Numbered from the stretch's first letter, positions 43,712-56,382 are shown. The stretch: DNA of 64,000 nt from Chionoecetes opilio (GCA_016584305.1 JACEEZ010023716.1:352811-416810); one strand, 5' to 3'. The notes: generated by a model not told the origin, from the letters alone. Translations and numbers: made by a program.

Positions 43712-43983
43712 GTGGAAGGTCAAGGTCAAGTGGGGTCAAGAGAGGTTATTAGGGCAGTGAGTGAGTGAGTTCCTGGTGTGTGTGTGTGTGTATGTGTGTG
43801 TGGGGTCAGGTTTTTCATGTGTAAAGTTCGTTGTTGGTTGGTAGTTCGTGGTTTGTTATTAGTAGTGGTGACAGCAGTGTAGTTATTATACTCTTTGTTA
43901 TTATTATTGTTATTGTTATCGTCGTCATTATTATTATTGTGAAGATACGCCGAGCACTATTTTCGACATCTGTGTTTTAGGCG

Positions 43984-44133
<150 letters not shown>

Positions 44134-44297
44134 CTACTACTTACACATTCTCTCAACATTCTACTTATCCAAAAATCTACTTACGGACCTTTATCATTAC
44201 TATTATTATTATTGTTATTAGTGTACCCGTCAGGCCTTCACTAACCTCCACAAACCATAACATAGAAGCCTGGATGGAGGTGGTCACAGAGCTAAAG

Positions 44298-44348
44298 AAC
44301 ATAGGAACACAAGGAAGCTACAAGAGGCTGCGAGACCTACACGTGGTA
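44298..44348. repeat. Dispersed family E, copy 1
   Basis: ACAAGGAAGCTACAAGAGGC followed by TGCGAGACCTACACGTGGTA. Other copies: 48698-48748, 51526-51575, 54943-54992 (inverted), 59688-59740, and an array at 55580-56240. Confidence 0.88.
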
Positions 44349-44353
44349 TAGTC

Positions 44354-44587
44354 TATTTTTTTAACGAGGCGTAAATTCCATTCTATCATAAGGTCTCACG
44401 GTTAAAATGATGCCTATGTTTACCTGATACTATGGTTAATGATGCCTGTGTTTACCTGATAATAGGGTTAACTATGATAAAATACAGCTGAAATTAAGAA
44501 GAAGTGTAGTATTCCCCTCTCCTGGCATCAAATATCAGTCAGTAAGCAGTAAGGGGGCAGGATTTTTGCCTTGTTAAAAAAATAGCC
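44354..44587. mobile_element. MITE family 2, copy 2 with internal duplication
   Basis: Same ends as copy 1. The internal phrase ATGATGCCTRTGTTTACCTG occurs twice (about 44406 and 44440). Confidence 0.87.
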
Positions 44588-44605
44588 TATAGTAATGATG
44601 TCTGC

Positions 44606-45150
44606 TTGTCTGTGTGTGTGTCTGTCTGTCTGTCTGTCTGTGGCCCATTAGGATGCGTCTGCCTGTCTTTTGTTACCCGGGTCTTGTCCTGTCATTTGTT
44701 ACCCAGGTCTTGTCTGTCTTTTGGTACCCGGGTCTCGTCTGTCTGTCCTGTCATTTGTTACCTGGGTCTCGTCTGTGTCCTGTCTTTTGTTACCCGGGTC
44801 TCGTCTGTGTCCTGTCTTTTGTTACCCGGGTCTCGTCTGTGTCCTGTCTTTTGTTACCCGGGTCTTGTCTGTCTGTCCTGTCTTTTGTTACCCGGGTCTC
44901 GTCTGTGTCCTGTCTTTTGTTACCCGGGTCTTGTCTGTGTCCTGTCTTTTGTTACCCGGGTTCGTCTGTCTTGTGGTCCTGTCCTTTTTGTTACCCGGGT
45001 CTCGTCTGTGTCCTGTCTTTTGTTACCCGGGTCTCGTCTGTGTCCTGTCTTTTGTTACCCGGGTCTCGTCTGTGTCCTGTCTTTTGTTACCCGGGTCTCG
45101 TCTGTCTGTCCTGTCTTTTGGTACCCGGGTCTTGTCTTGGTGTGCTGAGA
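44606..45150. repeat. 32-bp minisatellite with CCCGGG sites
   Basis: About 14 copies of GTTACCCGGGTCTCGTCTGT then GTCCTGTCTTTT. Three overlapping open frames of about 180 codons are translations of the repeat. Confidence 0.95.
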
Positions 45151-45278
45151 AGTTAAGACATTCCAGATCATTCTCTTGTATAGTTTTGTATATCTAAGGA
45201 AGTCATGAAGAATAGGAATGAGGAATGGAATAGGAATGATTAGATAGGGAACAATTGTAAGGTGGGAATATCGACGTA

Positions 45279-45343
45279 CACACACACACACACAGAGACA
45301 CAGACACACACACATACACACACACACACACACAGAGACACAG

Positions 45344-45377
<34 letters not shown>

Positions 45378-45400
45378 AGACACAGACACACACACACACT
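45279..45400. repeat. (CA)n with CAGA variants
   Basis: CA/GACA repeats; no gene on either strand. Confidence 0.95.
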
Positions 45401-45539
45401 TAAATATATTCCTATAAGTTAAGGTTTTTTTTAAGTATGTCACAATCTTACTTAATGTTTCAGTAATAAGTACATAATATAAACTTCTCTTTATGTTTAT
45501 CTATATATGTAATTTCATGTTTTCTTGCTTCAGTATTAA

Positions 45540-45745
45540 CCCCTTCACGCCCAGATCTTTCCTTGGCTATAAAAAATTGTCTGTTGTCAAGCCATAAAAC
45601 TACGAAAAGTAACTGAATATACCACATTAGTTAGTGGACAAGGATATTATACAGGTCATAGCTATTAAAATATTGCTTATAGTCACTAATAATCGCCTAA
45701 TGGTACACAAATTACAATGGAAATTACGTTCTGGGTCTCAAGAGG
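45540..45745. mobile_element. piggyBac-type MITE, copy 5 (TTAA ends)
   Basis: CCCCTTCACGCCCAGATCTT start, CTGGGTCTCAAGAGG end, TTAA at 45536-45539 and 45746-45749. Confidence 0.93.
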
Positions 45746-45954
45746 TTAAGTCAAGTAACATAAAGCAACCTTGATGTGTTGTTTACTTATTGGCTATATT
45801 TACATTTTTCTACTTCTATATTTCTGTTAAGTAATGACAGAGTTACTTGACGCATATTTTATTTTCTCTAATTACGTAGCGTACATTTTTCTTCCTTCGT
45901 TATTTTGGCAGGAAGTCAACGGAGCGAAACGATGCAATTATTTATGTCTTTCAA

Positions 45955-46320
45955 TGATTTCCACTTTTCTTGCTTCATTATTTTTTTGTCTTCTTTTGTT
46001 TTTTGTCTTTTTTATTTTTATTTTTTTCTTCTTATTTTGTCATTTTGTCTTTTGGTTTTTTGTCTTCTTTTATTTTTTTGTCATATTTTGTCTTCTTTTG
46101 TTTTTTGGCTTCTTTTATTTTTTTGTCTTTTGTCATATTTTGTCTTGTTTTTTGTCTTTTATTATTTTTTCTTTTGTCATATTTTGTCTTCTTTTGTTTT
46201 TTGTCTTATTTTTTTGTCTTCTTTTGTTTTGTCTTTTATTTTTTTGTCTTTTGTCATATTTTGTCTTCTTTTATTTTTTGTCTTCTTTAATTTTTTGCCT
46301 TCTTTTATTTTATTTTAGCA
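45955..46320. repeat. TTTTGTCTTCTTTTATTTTT minisatellite
   Basis: T-rich irregular units containing TTTTGTCATATTTTGTCTTC. From 46320 to 46840 I see AT-rich sequence with a short AGCATAGCA repeat (46690-46745). Confidence 0.88.
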
Positions 46321-46839
46321 ACAAGTCAACTCAGAATAATTTGATGCCATTATTTCCCTCTTTCAATAATTTTACTTTTCTTCCTTAAGCATTCCATAAT
46401 CAGGAAGTAAATAGAAAAAAACGACACAATTATTTCTGTCTTTCATGATTTCTACTTTTTTTTCTTCATTATTTTGGCAATTAGTCAACTCAGAATATTT
46501 TGACGCAACTCTATTATGCATTTTCCGTCTTAATATTTCTACTTTTATTGCTTCATTATTTTAGCAACAAGTCAACTCAGAATATTTGGATTGATTCATA
46601 CAACTATTTTCCTTCTTTCAAATCATTTCCACTTTTCCTACAGCAGTATTCAGCAAGGACCCATTCACAGTAGTACCTTGAAGCACATTCCAAAGCATAG
46701 CAAGCATAGCAAGCATAGCGAATATAGCGGGCATAGCAAGCATAGCGGGGAAAGCCAGCTACGTATAGAGTTGTATAAACATTTGCTCTCACTAAGGGTA
46801 TATTATTTTTCTCTTAAGTGCAAATGTATGACAGTTAAA

Positions 46840-47218
46840 AGGTGTGGGTGTGTGTGTGGTGAGTGTGGGTGTGTGTGGGTGGGTGTGAGTGTGGGTGTGT
46901 GTCTGTGTGGGTGTGTGTGTGTCTGTGTGGGTGGGTGTGAGTGTGGGTGGGTGTGTGTGTGTGTGGGTGGATGTGTGTCTGTGTGGGTGGGTGTGTGTCT
47001 GTGTGGGTGTGTGTGTGTGTGTGGGTGGGTGGGTGTCTGTGTGGGTGTGTGTGTGTGTGTGGGTGGGTGTGTGTCTGTGTGGGTGGGTGTGTGTCTGTGT
47101 GGGTGTGTGTGTGGGTGGGTGTGTGTGTGTGGGTGGGTGTGTGTCTGTGTGAGTGTGTGTGTGTGTGTTTGTGTGTGAGTCTGAGTATGTGTGCGTGTGT
47201 GTGTGAGTGTATGTGCAC
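46840..47218. repeat. GT-rich minisatellite GTGGGTGTGTGTCTGTGTGG
   Basis: Variable units of GGGTGGGTGTGTGTCTGTGT. Open frames are repeat translations. 47220-47800 is AT-rich with a (GA)n at 47617-47656 and no gene seen. Confidence 0.94.
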
Positions 47219-47614
47219 ATTATGAACGTATCAATAGGTCGCCAGTTCCTTTTAATTAGTTACATACAGTTATTATAGCAAAGATTTGTGAGAATTCTAT
47301 TTAAGTTTAAGTTAGTCGCTATTTACTCTTAACTACACTTACGATTATTTATATATTTTTGTGTACGTAATGGCGTATATTTTCTCTGCGTATTGTTTAG
47401 TATTGCTACATTTACGTCTGTCTTCTGGGCTCAGTGTTGCTCCCTTACGTAGGCTGTGTATTACGTAGTGGTTATATTTATGCTCTTTTGTTTGATCCTA
47501 CGTAATGTTGCTCTGAAATGATCGAAGTATTTGTTAGCCCAGAACCTTTTTATTTTATTTCTAGGACAAGTCAGCTTTATATTGTATCATAGATTTGCTT
47601 TGGGTAGTGTGTTG

Positions 47615-47659
<45 letters not shown>

Positions 47660-47804
47660 ATCTAGCTATAACTTATGTAAACAACCTAGTCAAATATGAA
47701 CCAGTTTTTTCTATTCTTTCTTTCTTACAAGCTCTGAACACAATACATACTTATAACCTAAGACATAAAAGTAGACTAAGTTATCCTGGAAATTGAACAG
47801 TTAG

Positions 47805-47960
47805 GCTCCAAAGACACATAGACACACACAGAGACACACATACCAAAGACACACAGACACACACATACCAAAGACACACACAGACACACATACCCACATA
47901 CATACAGGCACACACCGACACGCACATACACACACATACACACATACAGACAGACACAAG
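47805..47960. repeat. ACACAGACACACATACC repeats
   Basis: CA-rich units of 15-20 bp. Confidence 0.88.
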
Positions 47961-48109
47961 ACGCACCACTGAACACCCCCTTAATCCCACACCACTTATC
48001 AGTAATAATAAGTCAGGGCAGCTAAGGAGTGGTACAGGAGTGGCCGTAAGGCAGCGTTTGTTTATATGTCGTAGTAGTAACTCGTAAACAAACAATCTGT
48101 CCATAGTCT

Positions 48110-48420
48110 TGAAGCATCTACGTCATTTCGTTTCCTCGTCGTAGCGTAGACCGTCAACTCATTTATTTCCGTCATTTGAGTGTCAGAATAGCTCGGTAGG
48201 TTTAGTGTCTTTTCTCGTCATCGTAATCGTTGGCCGGTCGTAAAGCATATCATTCCTGCGCTGGATCTGTTTTCTACCGTCGTTTGGGAATATCTCGCGG
48301 GCTGTGTTTTTTACTAGCGTTTCGTGGTAGTCCTTCGCCCTGTTGCCTGCACTTGTCGCCTCACCGGACAACCGTAGCGTAAGCAAAGCACTCGTTGACA
48401 TTTTTTACTAGCGAAAGTGA
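48110..48420. other. CpG-containing unique segment with a 72-codon minus-strand frame
   Basis: One of few non-repetitive stretches between the two genes, with several CG and CGTC motifs. The minus-strand frame 48401-48183 has no recognisable motif. It may be an untranslated region, a promoter or an exon of an unrecognised gene. I do not call a gene. Confidence 0.3.
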
Positions 48421-48634
48421 TGTGTTTTTTTAGCTTGAAGTTGAAGAAGTGGTGTGTGTAAATAGATACATATATATGCTGTCTATATTTGTATTGTTTG
48501 TGACACTGTTGGTTTGGCACAGCTATGAGGAGTGTGTGTGTGAGTGTGTGTGTGTGTGTGGGGCGGGGAATGGATGGTGTGATGAGGTGATGTGTGTGTT
48601 GGTGTGGATATGTTGCTGGTTTAGGCATTGGTGA

Positions 48635-48800
48635 ACACACACACACACACACATACACACATACACACTCCACTGTTTTCAAGATTACGGTTACATAAGA
48701 AAATAAGGAAGCTACAAGAGGCTGCGAGACCTACACGTGGTAGTTCCTGTGGTTTGGTCTGTGTGTGTGTCTGTGTGTGTGTGTGTGTGGACATATCAGG
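48635..48800. repeat. CA/GT repeats flanking dispersed family E, copy 2
   Basis: (CA)n at 48635-48668, the family E core (AAGGAAGCTACAAGAGGCTG) at 48698-48748, then (GT)n to 48790. Confidence 0.88.
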
Positions 48801-49097
48801 ACCTGTCTTCATGGAGGCACAACATTCCCTTTCTGTCGCCTTCTTGATACAAATTTTCAGATTCATGAAAAGTGATCAACTAACCTCACCTTTTTTTCCA
48901 TGTTTTCCTCTAATTTTATTCTACTGTGTTATTTTAGCCAAACTTAACTGTACACTATTGTCAGTTATTCATCAAGCTTGGATTATAGTATCATATATCT
49001 TGCTTTATCTTCTTATAATTATCAACACAATGCTAAGTTTTGTTATGGCATTGAACAGTACTCAGTTGTTGTTGTTGTTGTTTTTGTTGTTGTTTTA

Positions 49098-49187
49098 AGG
49101 TATGGTCACTTGGGATTAATTTTTTTTTTTTTTTTTTTTAGGTTTGGGCACTTCGGATATTTTTTTTTTTAGGTTTAGTCACTTGGC

Positions 49188-49220
<33 letters not shown>

Positions 49221-49272
49221 GTTTGGTCACTTGGAACTTTTTTTTTTTTTTTTTTTAGGTTTAGTCACTTGG

Positions 49273-49310
<38 letters not shown>

Positions 49311-49858
49311 GTTTGGTCACTTGGGATAGATTTTTTTTTTTTTTTTTTTTTAGGTTGGTCACTTGGGATGATTTTTTTTTTTTTTTAGGTTGGTCACTTG
49401 GACGATTTTTTTTTTTTTTTTTAGGTTTGGTCACTTGGGATATTTTTTTTTTTTTTTTAGGTTTGGTCACTTGGGATTTTTTTTTTTTTTTTTTAGGTTT
49501 GGTCACTTGGATTTTTTTTTTTTTTTAGGTTTGGTCACTTGGAACGATTTTTTTTTTTTTTTTTTTTTTTTTATTTGGTCACGGTTTGGTATTTTTTTTT
49601 TTTTTTTTTTAGGTTTGGTCACTTGGGATGATTTTTTTTTTTTTTTTTTTTTTGGTCACTTGGGATGATTTAATATTTTTTTTTTTCGGTTTGGTCACTT
49701 GGGATGATTTTTTTTTTTTTTAAGGTTTGGTCACTTGGGATGATTTTTTTTTTTTTTTTTAAGGTTTGGTCACTTGGATGAATTATTATTTTTTTTTTTT
49801 TAAGGTTTTGTCACGGGATGATTTTTTTTTTTTTTAGGGTTGGTCACTTGGGATGAAA
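49098..49858. repeat. Minisatellite of poly-T plus AGGTTTGGTCACTTGGGAT
   Basis: About 22 units in which a 20-base core alternates with T runs of 10-32. Open frames (FFFFLGLVTWD) are repeat translations. Confidence 0.96.
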
Positions 49859-50099
49859 AAAATTTGGCGTATGTATTCTTGTATAAAGAGTTAAGATGCA
49901 GTGATGGTACGTTTTGTGATGATTTAGTGGACTAATTCTGAAGCCTTTGCAGTAAATAGACGGATTTAGTAATAGAAATAGAAAATAAAACACTAGAAAT
50001 GATTGTTATGGCCAAGGGAGGAACATGTCAGGAACAGGACTCAGTGTGTTCATTTATGTTCTGGTGTTGATGTGATGATGTAATCTGAGTCATTGTATG

Positions 50100-50240
50100 G
50101 ATGATGAGTCTCTGCTGATGATGATGATGGAGGAGGATGTATGATGAAGGATGATGATACAGATGATGAGTTTCTCCTGATCAATGACGAAGGATGATGT
50201 ATGGTGAAGAATGATGATGATAAGGATGATGAGTCTGACC
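50100..50240. repeat. GATGATGAG-rich block
   Basis: Imperfect GATGATGATG and GGATGATGAGTCT repeats. Confidence 0.75.
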
Positions 50241-50346
50241 CACTGATGAGGATGTGCAGGGTACTCATAGAGGGATATTGTGATGAGAGTGAGGCCTTCC
50301 AGTTGTCTGTCAGTGTTTGTAAGAATGGTATGCCTTGAGGTGAAGA

Positions 50347-50635
50347 TTGAGTGATTTAATGCAAAAAAAGGGGAATGTGTCAGACATCAGAGGTCATATG
50401 GCACTTTGAGGTGAAGCGAGTCATTAAGAAAGTTCAAAAGGGTAGTTATCTCCATGTCAGTTTGTTATCCAGCCTTCCCACTCTCCGTGTTGTCGTCTCC
50501 GCGAGTACTGGACGCCTCATCAACAGCATCAACGTCTCCGCCATCAGCCTGTCTCCTCTGTCTCCAGGAAACCCATCGTCTATGGTAGTGAAATTACAAT
50601 GGAAATTACACTCTAGTCTCAAGGGGTTAAGTAAG
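50347..50635. repeat. Dispersed family D fragment and piggyBac-MITE fragment
   Basis: TGATTTAATGCAAAAAAAGG with AGAGGTCATATGGCACTTTG (50350-50410) is family D. ATTACAATGGAAATTACACT to CTCAAGGGGTTAA (50592-50630) is the right end of the piggyBac-type MITE, here without a left end. Confidence 0.8.
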
Positions 50636-50869
50636 CATAAAGCAACCTTGATATGTTGTTTTATTATTGACTATATTTCTATTTTTCTTGCTGAAGTATT
50701 TGTGTGCAGAATCTCCCAAGTCTTTTCCCACGATCAACCCCATTTTGACGTAACTTCTCAACGCCGCCGCTTGTCGCCGCAGACCGGCCAAACCCTCATC
50801 CCTGTACCGTCTTGTCGCCGCACCTTATCGCTACCCTCGCACCGCCACCTGTACATAGGCCCACCACCT

Positions 50870-51215
50870 GTAGCTCTCACTCTAAGAAGGTTGTCAGACT
50901 GTACGTGTCTCGGTCAGCCTGAAAATCCTGTCGTTCTGTTGTGTTTACATCTGTGTGTGTGCTGTCGTTGCTTTCGTTTCACACTTGTAGCTCTCACTCT
51001 AAGCAGAAGGTCATCAAATCAGGCTGTCCTTATGTCTAGGTCAGCCTGAAAATCCTGTCGTTCCTGTCGTTCTGTTGTGTTTACGTCTGTGTGTGTGTGC
51101 CGTCGATGCTCTCGTTTCACACCTGTAGCTCTCACTCTAAGCAGAAGGTCATCAAATCACGCTGTCCGTATGTCTAGGTCAGCCTGAAAATCCTGTCGTT
51201 CCGTTGTGTTTACGT
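50870..51215. repeat. Three-copy tandem repeat, unit about 130 bp
   Basis: GTAGCTCTCACTCTAAGCAG, GGTCAGCCTGAAAATCCTGT and GTTGTGTTTACGTCTGTGTG recur three times with few differences. A CpG-rich non-repetitive stretch follows (51215-51460); no gene recognised in it. Confidence 0.88.
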
Positions 51216-51525
51216 AAACGTCTGTGTGCGTGCCATCGTTGCTCGCGTTTCCCCATGCGTGCTGGTCCCCTTGGCGTCACGGGGCGTGGTGAGGCCTGCG
51301 CCCCGCCCCGCCCCCTGGCCGTGTGATACAAGGGACCCAGCGTTGCACCTCAGACCCCAGGGACGCGCTGTCAGGGACTGGCGTGTACCTAGAGCCAGAG
51401 TACCAGAGTTCTTAGTTACTTTGCCTAGAGCCACGACCCTCCCAGCCTCCCTTGTAAGATACATTCCTCATCATTTTCTACTGTGTGTTGTGAGAGAGGA
51501 GCTGATTGTGTCCTGCGCCTCATAA

Positions 51526-51575
51526 GAACATAAGGAAGCTACAAGAGGCCGCGAGACCTACACGTGGTAGTTCCT
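51526..51575. repeat. Dispersed family E, copy 3
   Basis: CATAAGGAAGCTACAAGAGG followed by CCGCGAGACCTACACGTGGT. It ends in GTAGTTCCTG. Confidence 0.88.
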
Positions 51576-51837
51576 GAGCAAGGTTGGGCAATGTTGTGGT
51601 GGTGGTTGATGCATTACAAGGTGTTGGGGTGTTTTTGGCAGCTCCTCTCTCCTTCTGACATCTTTATGCTCTAGTGGATTTATTTATTTAATGGCAAAAA
51701 GGGGGAAATGTGCCAGACTCACTGTGCCTCATAGCAAGGTTGGATGAGACAGTGGTGGTGTTAAATGCATTACAAGGTGTTGGGGTGTTTGTGACAGCTC
51801 CTCTCTCCCTTCTGACATCATTCTCCTCTAGTGGATT

Positions 51838-52335
51838 TATTTATTTAATGCCCAAAAGGGGATTGATTGATTGATTTAATGCCCAAAAGGGGATTGATTG
51901 ATTGATTTAATGCCCAAAAGGGGATTGATTGATTGATTTAATGCCAAAAAGGAGATTGATTGATTGATTAATGCAAAGGATTGATTGATTGATTTAATGC
52001 CAAAAGGGGGATTGATTGATTGATTTAATGCCAAAAGGGGGATTGATTGATTGATTTAATGCCAAAAAGGGGGATTGATTGATTGATTTAATGCCAAAAG
52101 GGGGATTGATTGATTGATTTAATGCCAAAAGGGGGATTGATTGATTGATTTAATGCCAAAAGGGGGATTGATTGATTGATTTAATGCCAAAAGGGGGATT
52201 GATTGATTGATTTAATGCCAAAAAGGGGGATTGATTGATTGATTTAATGCCAAAAAGGGGGATTGATTGATTGATTTAATGCCAAAAAGGGGGATTGATT
52301 GATTGATTTAATGCCAAAAAAAAAAAGGTTTATGT
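51838..52335. repeat. 28- to 30-bp minisatellite from family D
   Basis: About 16 copies of GATTGATTGATTTAATGCCA then AAAAGGGG. The unit is the left end of dispersed family D; an intact copy continues after it (GGGGAAATGTGCCAGACTC). Confidence 0.95.
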
Positions 52336-52804
52336 GCCAGACCAAGAAGGGGGAAATGTGCCAGACTCTTTGCTCTAGTGGAGATGATGTCAGTGTTGGT
52401 GGTTGTGTTTGCAGCAAGCCTCACTCTACTTAACATTGACACACCTGGACTAAACTTTCACCAGGTGTTTGTTTTGTGAAGTAGTGGATTTCTTACACAC
52501 TTTAAAACTTGTGTATGTAGAATGAAGGAGTACAGACCTACATACACCCCAACATCTGGTCATTTGTGAAGCCATTAAGCTGGAAAAGCATGGATGAGCA
52601 TATTCTGTTGGTGTCAAAAGGGTGAAACTTGGCCGAGCATTTAAGGAAGTGTCGGCATTGAGGTTAGAATGGGTCATTATTGCAACATGTCAACCTCAGT
52701 CTTGTCTTTAATCAGAGCACAGGTCAGGGCATGTCAGCGCCTGTCATGTATGCCGGGCCCCTAGTCAGGATAAACCAGTACACTACCACTCCATGTCTAT
52801 ACTC

Positions 52805-52978
52805 TATTTTTTTTAACGAGGCAAAAATTCCATTCTATCTTAAGGTCTCATGCTAAAAAAAATGATTGTTTACTGGTACTATGTTAACATGGTAAATACA
52901 AGGGAAATTTAGAAGAACATACTACTGGCATCAATATCAGTCGTAAGCACAAGGGCGAGTTTTCACTCGTTAAAAAAA
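52805..52978. mobile_element. MITE family 2, copy 3 (shortened)
   Basis: Left end TTTTTTTTAACGAGGCAAAA and right end TTCACTCGTTAAAAAAAT, with internal single-base losses against copies 1 and 2. Confidence 0.83.
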
Positions 52979-53094
52979 TATCAGTATCGGTTACATGCCA
53001 AAGATATGAATTCGCCGCATCTTTGTCTGTCGTCTTGATGCTCGGTGACATTGTGGACGGTTCTGCTCTTTTTTTTTTTTTTAACGTGAAGCTA

Positions 53095-53705
53095 TAATTG
53101 GCCTGCACATTATGGGGCCGTGTAGTTGGCCTGCACATTAGTGGAGAGGTCGTGATGGTTGCCTGCCATTATGAGGTTCGTGATGGTTGGGCCCTGCACA
53201 TTATGGAGGGCCGTGATGGTTGGCCCTGCACATTATGGAGGGCCGTGATGGTTGGCCCTGCACATTATGGAGGGCCGTGATGGTTGGCCCTGCACATTAT
53301 GGAGGGTCGTGATGGTTGGCCCTGCACATTATGGAGGGTCGTAATGGTTGGCCCTGCACATTATGGAGGGCCGTGATGGTTGGCCCTGCACATTATGGAG
53401 GGTCGTGATGGTTGGCCCTGCACATTATGGAGGGTCGTGATGGTTGGCCCTGCACATTATGGAGGGTCATAATGGTTGGCCCTGCACATTATGGAGGGCC
53501 GTGATGGTTGGCCCTGCACATTATGGAGGGCCGTGATGGTTGGCCCTGCACATTATGGAGGGTCGTGATGGTTGGCCCTGCACATTATGTGGGTCATATG
53601 GTGGCCTGCACATTGGAGGGTCGTGATGGTTGGCCCTGCACATTATGGAGGGCCGTGATGGTTGGCCCTGCACATTATGGAGGGCCGTGATGGTTGGCCC
53701 TCCGC
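53095..53705. repeat. 32-bp minisatellite GATGGTTGGCCCTGCACATT
   Basis: About 18 copies of GATGGTTGGCCCTGCACATT then ATGGAGGGCCGT. A GCC repeat (53772-53791) and AATAAA (about 53845) follow; a transcript end is possible but no gene was found for it. Confidence 0.95.
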
Positions 53706-53929
53706 CCTCGCTCGTCTTGTTACGGTTTTGTTTCCTTCTGCTTCCCGTGTCCCGAGTCTTGTGTGTGTCGATGCCGCCGCCGCCGCCGCCGCTGTTTTCA
53801 TACTCCTACTTTGGTTTGTTAGACCATTCACATGAAGCCCATGAATAAATATTTTAAAGTTCTTGAGTGGTTTTCTCTTCATCGCTGTTCCCTGGTTTTT
53901 TGTTTGGGGAGGGGGGGGGTCATTTTTAA

Positions 53930-54765
53930 GTTTTTTTTTTTTTTTCATTTTAAGTTATTGGTTTTTTTTTCATTTTAAAGTTCGTTTTTTTCATTTTAAA
54001 GTTCTTGTTTTTTTCATTTTAAGGGGTTTTTTCATTTTAAATTTCTTGTTTTTTTCATTTTAAAGTTCTTGGTTTTTTCATTTTAAAGTTCTTGGTTTTT
54101 TCATTTTAAAGTTCTTGTTTTTTTCATTTTAAAGTTCTTGGTTTTTTTCATTTTAAAGTTCTTGGTTTTTTCATTTTAAAGTTCTTGGTTTTTTCATTTT
54201 AAAGTTCTTGTGTTTTTTTCATTTTAAAGTTTCTTGTTTTTTTCATTTTAAAGTTCTTGGGTTTTTTTCATTTTAAAGTTCTTGTGTTTTTTTCATTTTA
54301 AAGTTCTTGGGTTTTTTCATTTTAAAGTTCTTGGTTTTTTTCATTTTAAAGTTCTTGGTGTTTTTTTTCATTTTAAAGTTCTTGGGTTTTTTTTCATTTT
54401 AAAGTTCTTGGTGTTTTTTTTCATTTTAAAGTTCTTGGTGTTTTTTTTCATTTTAAAGTTCTTGGTTTTTTTTCATTTTAAAGTTCTTGGTGTTTTTTTT
54501 CATTTTAAAGTTCTTGTGTTTTTTTTTCATTTTAAAGTTCTTGGTTTTTTTTTCATTTAAAGTTCTTGGGTTTTTTTTCATTTTAAAGTTCTTGTGTTGT
54601 TTTTTTCATTTTAAAGTTCTTGGTGTTTTTTTTTAAAGTTCTTGTTTGTTTTTTTATTTTAAAGTTCTTGGTGTTTTTTTTCATTTTAAAGTTCTTGGTT
54701 TTTTTTTTTCATTTTAAAGTTCTTGGTTTTTTTTTTTCATTTTAAAGTTCTTGGTTTTCTCTTCA
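53930..54765. repeat. TTTTTTCATTTTAAAGTTCTTGG minisatellite
   Basis: About 36 copies of a core CATTTTAAAGTTCTTGG with T runs of varying length. The seed phrase ATTTTAAAGTTCTTGAGTGG occurs once upstream at about 53850. Confidence 0.95.
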
Positions 54766-54942
54766 GTTCCCTGGCTATGTTGGTGGTTTTTTTTAAGTAT
54801 TGCCACACCCAACATCGGCTAACTCAACACAGATCTATGTATACACAATACATTTGTTTTTCATTTCAGGCTGGATTTCATTTGAGGATAAATTCATGGA
54901 TGGGGATGCAAGGTGGATGTAGGTAGTATTAAATAACAGGAA

Positions 54943-54992
54943 CTACCACGTGTAGGTCTCGCGGCCTCTTGTAGCTTCCTTATGTTGTGTAC
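54943..54992. repeat. Dispersed family E, copy 4 (inverted)
   Basis: AGGAACTACCACGTGTAGGT then CTCGCGGCCTCTTGTAGCTT, the reverse complement of the other copies. No gene is seen from 54990 to 55575. Confidence 0.88.
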
Positions 54993-55577
54993 AGTGATTG
55001 GCAGTGTTGGCGTTGCACCTTCCTGGACAACACTTTGGTGGAGGGTGGAGGTCAGGTCAGGAGGTCACTACAACACATCTGTAAGGCTGTCATAACATAC
55101 ACATCTTTCTGGTTTTCAATGTTCATTATTCACATGTTTGAAATGTTTGCATGATGAGACTTACATACTACAAGCTCAGCCGTTTGGTCACCTCATACAA
55201 GCCAACACGACCCAGTACAGAACCCAGTACATAACACAAGCAAATATTTAGAATTACCTACATACACAGCCATCAGGGAATCTCCTAAGTCATTTAATTA
55301 GACAAATATCTTTCATTCGCTGATTAGAAACAAGGAAATAAATTGTACAACCTTATTTCACACTTAAATCACCCTTAGTACCCCGCAGTCCCAGGTTCAG
55401 GCCTTGTGTGGCGGGCATTGTTGACAACCCTGCGATGGCTACAAGGGTTGACAAGGTGGTGGTGTAAATAAACATAAACAGTCTCTCAAAGCCTAATGAA
55501 TGGCAGGAAGGAATTACCAACACAAGAATATGTACCTCAGAAAATACACTAGAGATTTGAGATGCCACTGAACTATA

Positions 55578-56245
55578 GACATAAGAACATAAGGAAGCTA
55601 CAAGAGGCCGTAAGACATAAGAACATAACATAAGGAAGCTACAAGAGGCCGTAAGACATAAGAACATAAGGAAGCTACAAGAGGCGTAGAATAAGAACAT
55701 AACATAAGGAAGCTACAAGAGGCCGTGAGACATAAGAACATAAGGAAGCTACAAGAGGCCGTGAGACATAAGAACCTAAGAAAATAAGGAAGCTACAAGA
55801 GGCCGTGAGACATAAGAACCTAAGAAAATAAGGAAGCTACAAGAGGCCGTGTGACATAAGAACCTAAGAAAATAAGGAAGCTACAAGAGGCCGTGTGACA
55901 TAAGAACCTAAGAAAATAAGGAAGCTACAAGAGGCCGTGAGACATAAGAAAATAAGGAAGCTACAAGAGGCGTGAGACATAGAAAATAAAGGAAGCACAA
56001 GAGCCGTGAGACATAAGAAAATAAGGAAGCTACAAGAGGCTGAGAGACATAAGAACATGAGAAAATAAGGAAGCTACAAGAGGCCATGAGACATAAGAAA
56101 ATAAGGAAGCTACAAGAGGCCGTGAGACATAAGAAAATAAGGAAGCTACAAGAGGCCGTGAAACATAAGAACATAAAGAAGCTACAAGAGGCCGTGAGAC
56201 ATAAGAACATAAAGAAGCTACAAGAGGCCGTGAGACATGAGAATT
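55578..56245. repeat. Tandem array of the family E core
   Basis: About 18 copies of CATAAGAACATAAGGAAGCT then ACAAGAGGCCGTGAGA, with unit length 36-50 bp owing to an optional CCTAAGAAAATAAGG insert. Confidence 0.95.
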
Positions 56246-56382
56246 TTTGGGTGAAGGTTACACGAATGAACAATAATACCTTCTGAGAACATGCTACTCC
56301 TTACACCAAAGTAGAATCACAAAATGTAACCATTGTCTTGCATCCCTGGCATTAGACCGACAAAGCAGCCGTCAAGTTGGAA

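Noticed and set aside
44606..45197. Three 175- to 180-codon frames with Cys-rich repeats
   Set aside because: Translations of the 32-bp CCCGGG minisatellite.
51226..51525. 99-codon + frame in a CpG-rich stretch
   Set aside because: Short, overlapped by an open frame on the other strand, no recognisable motif or splice context.
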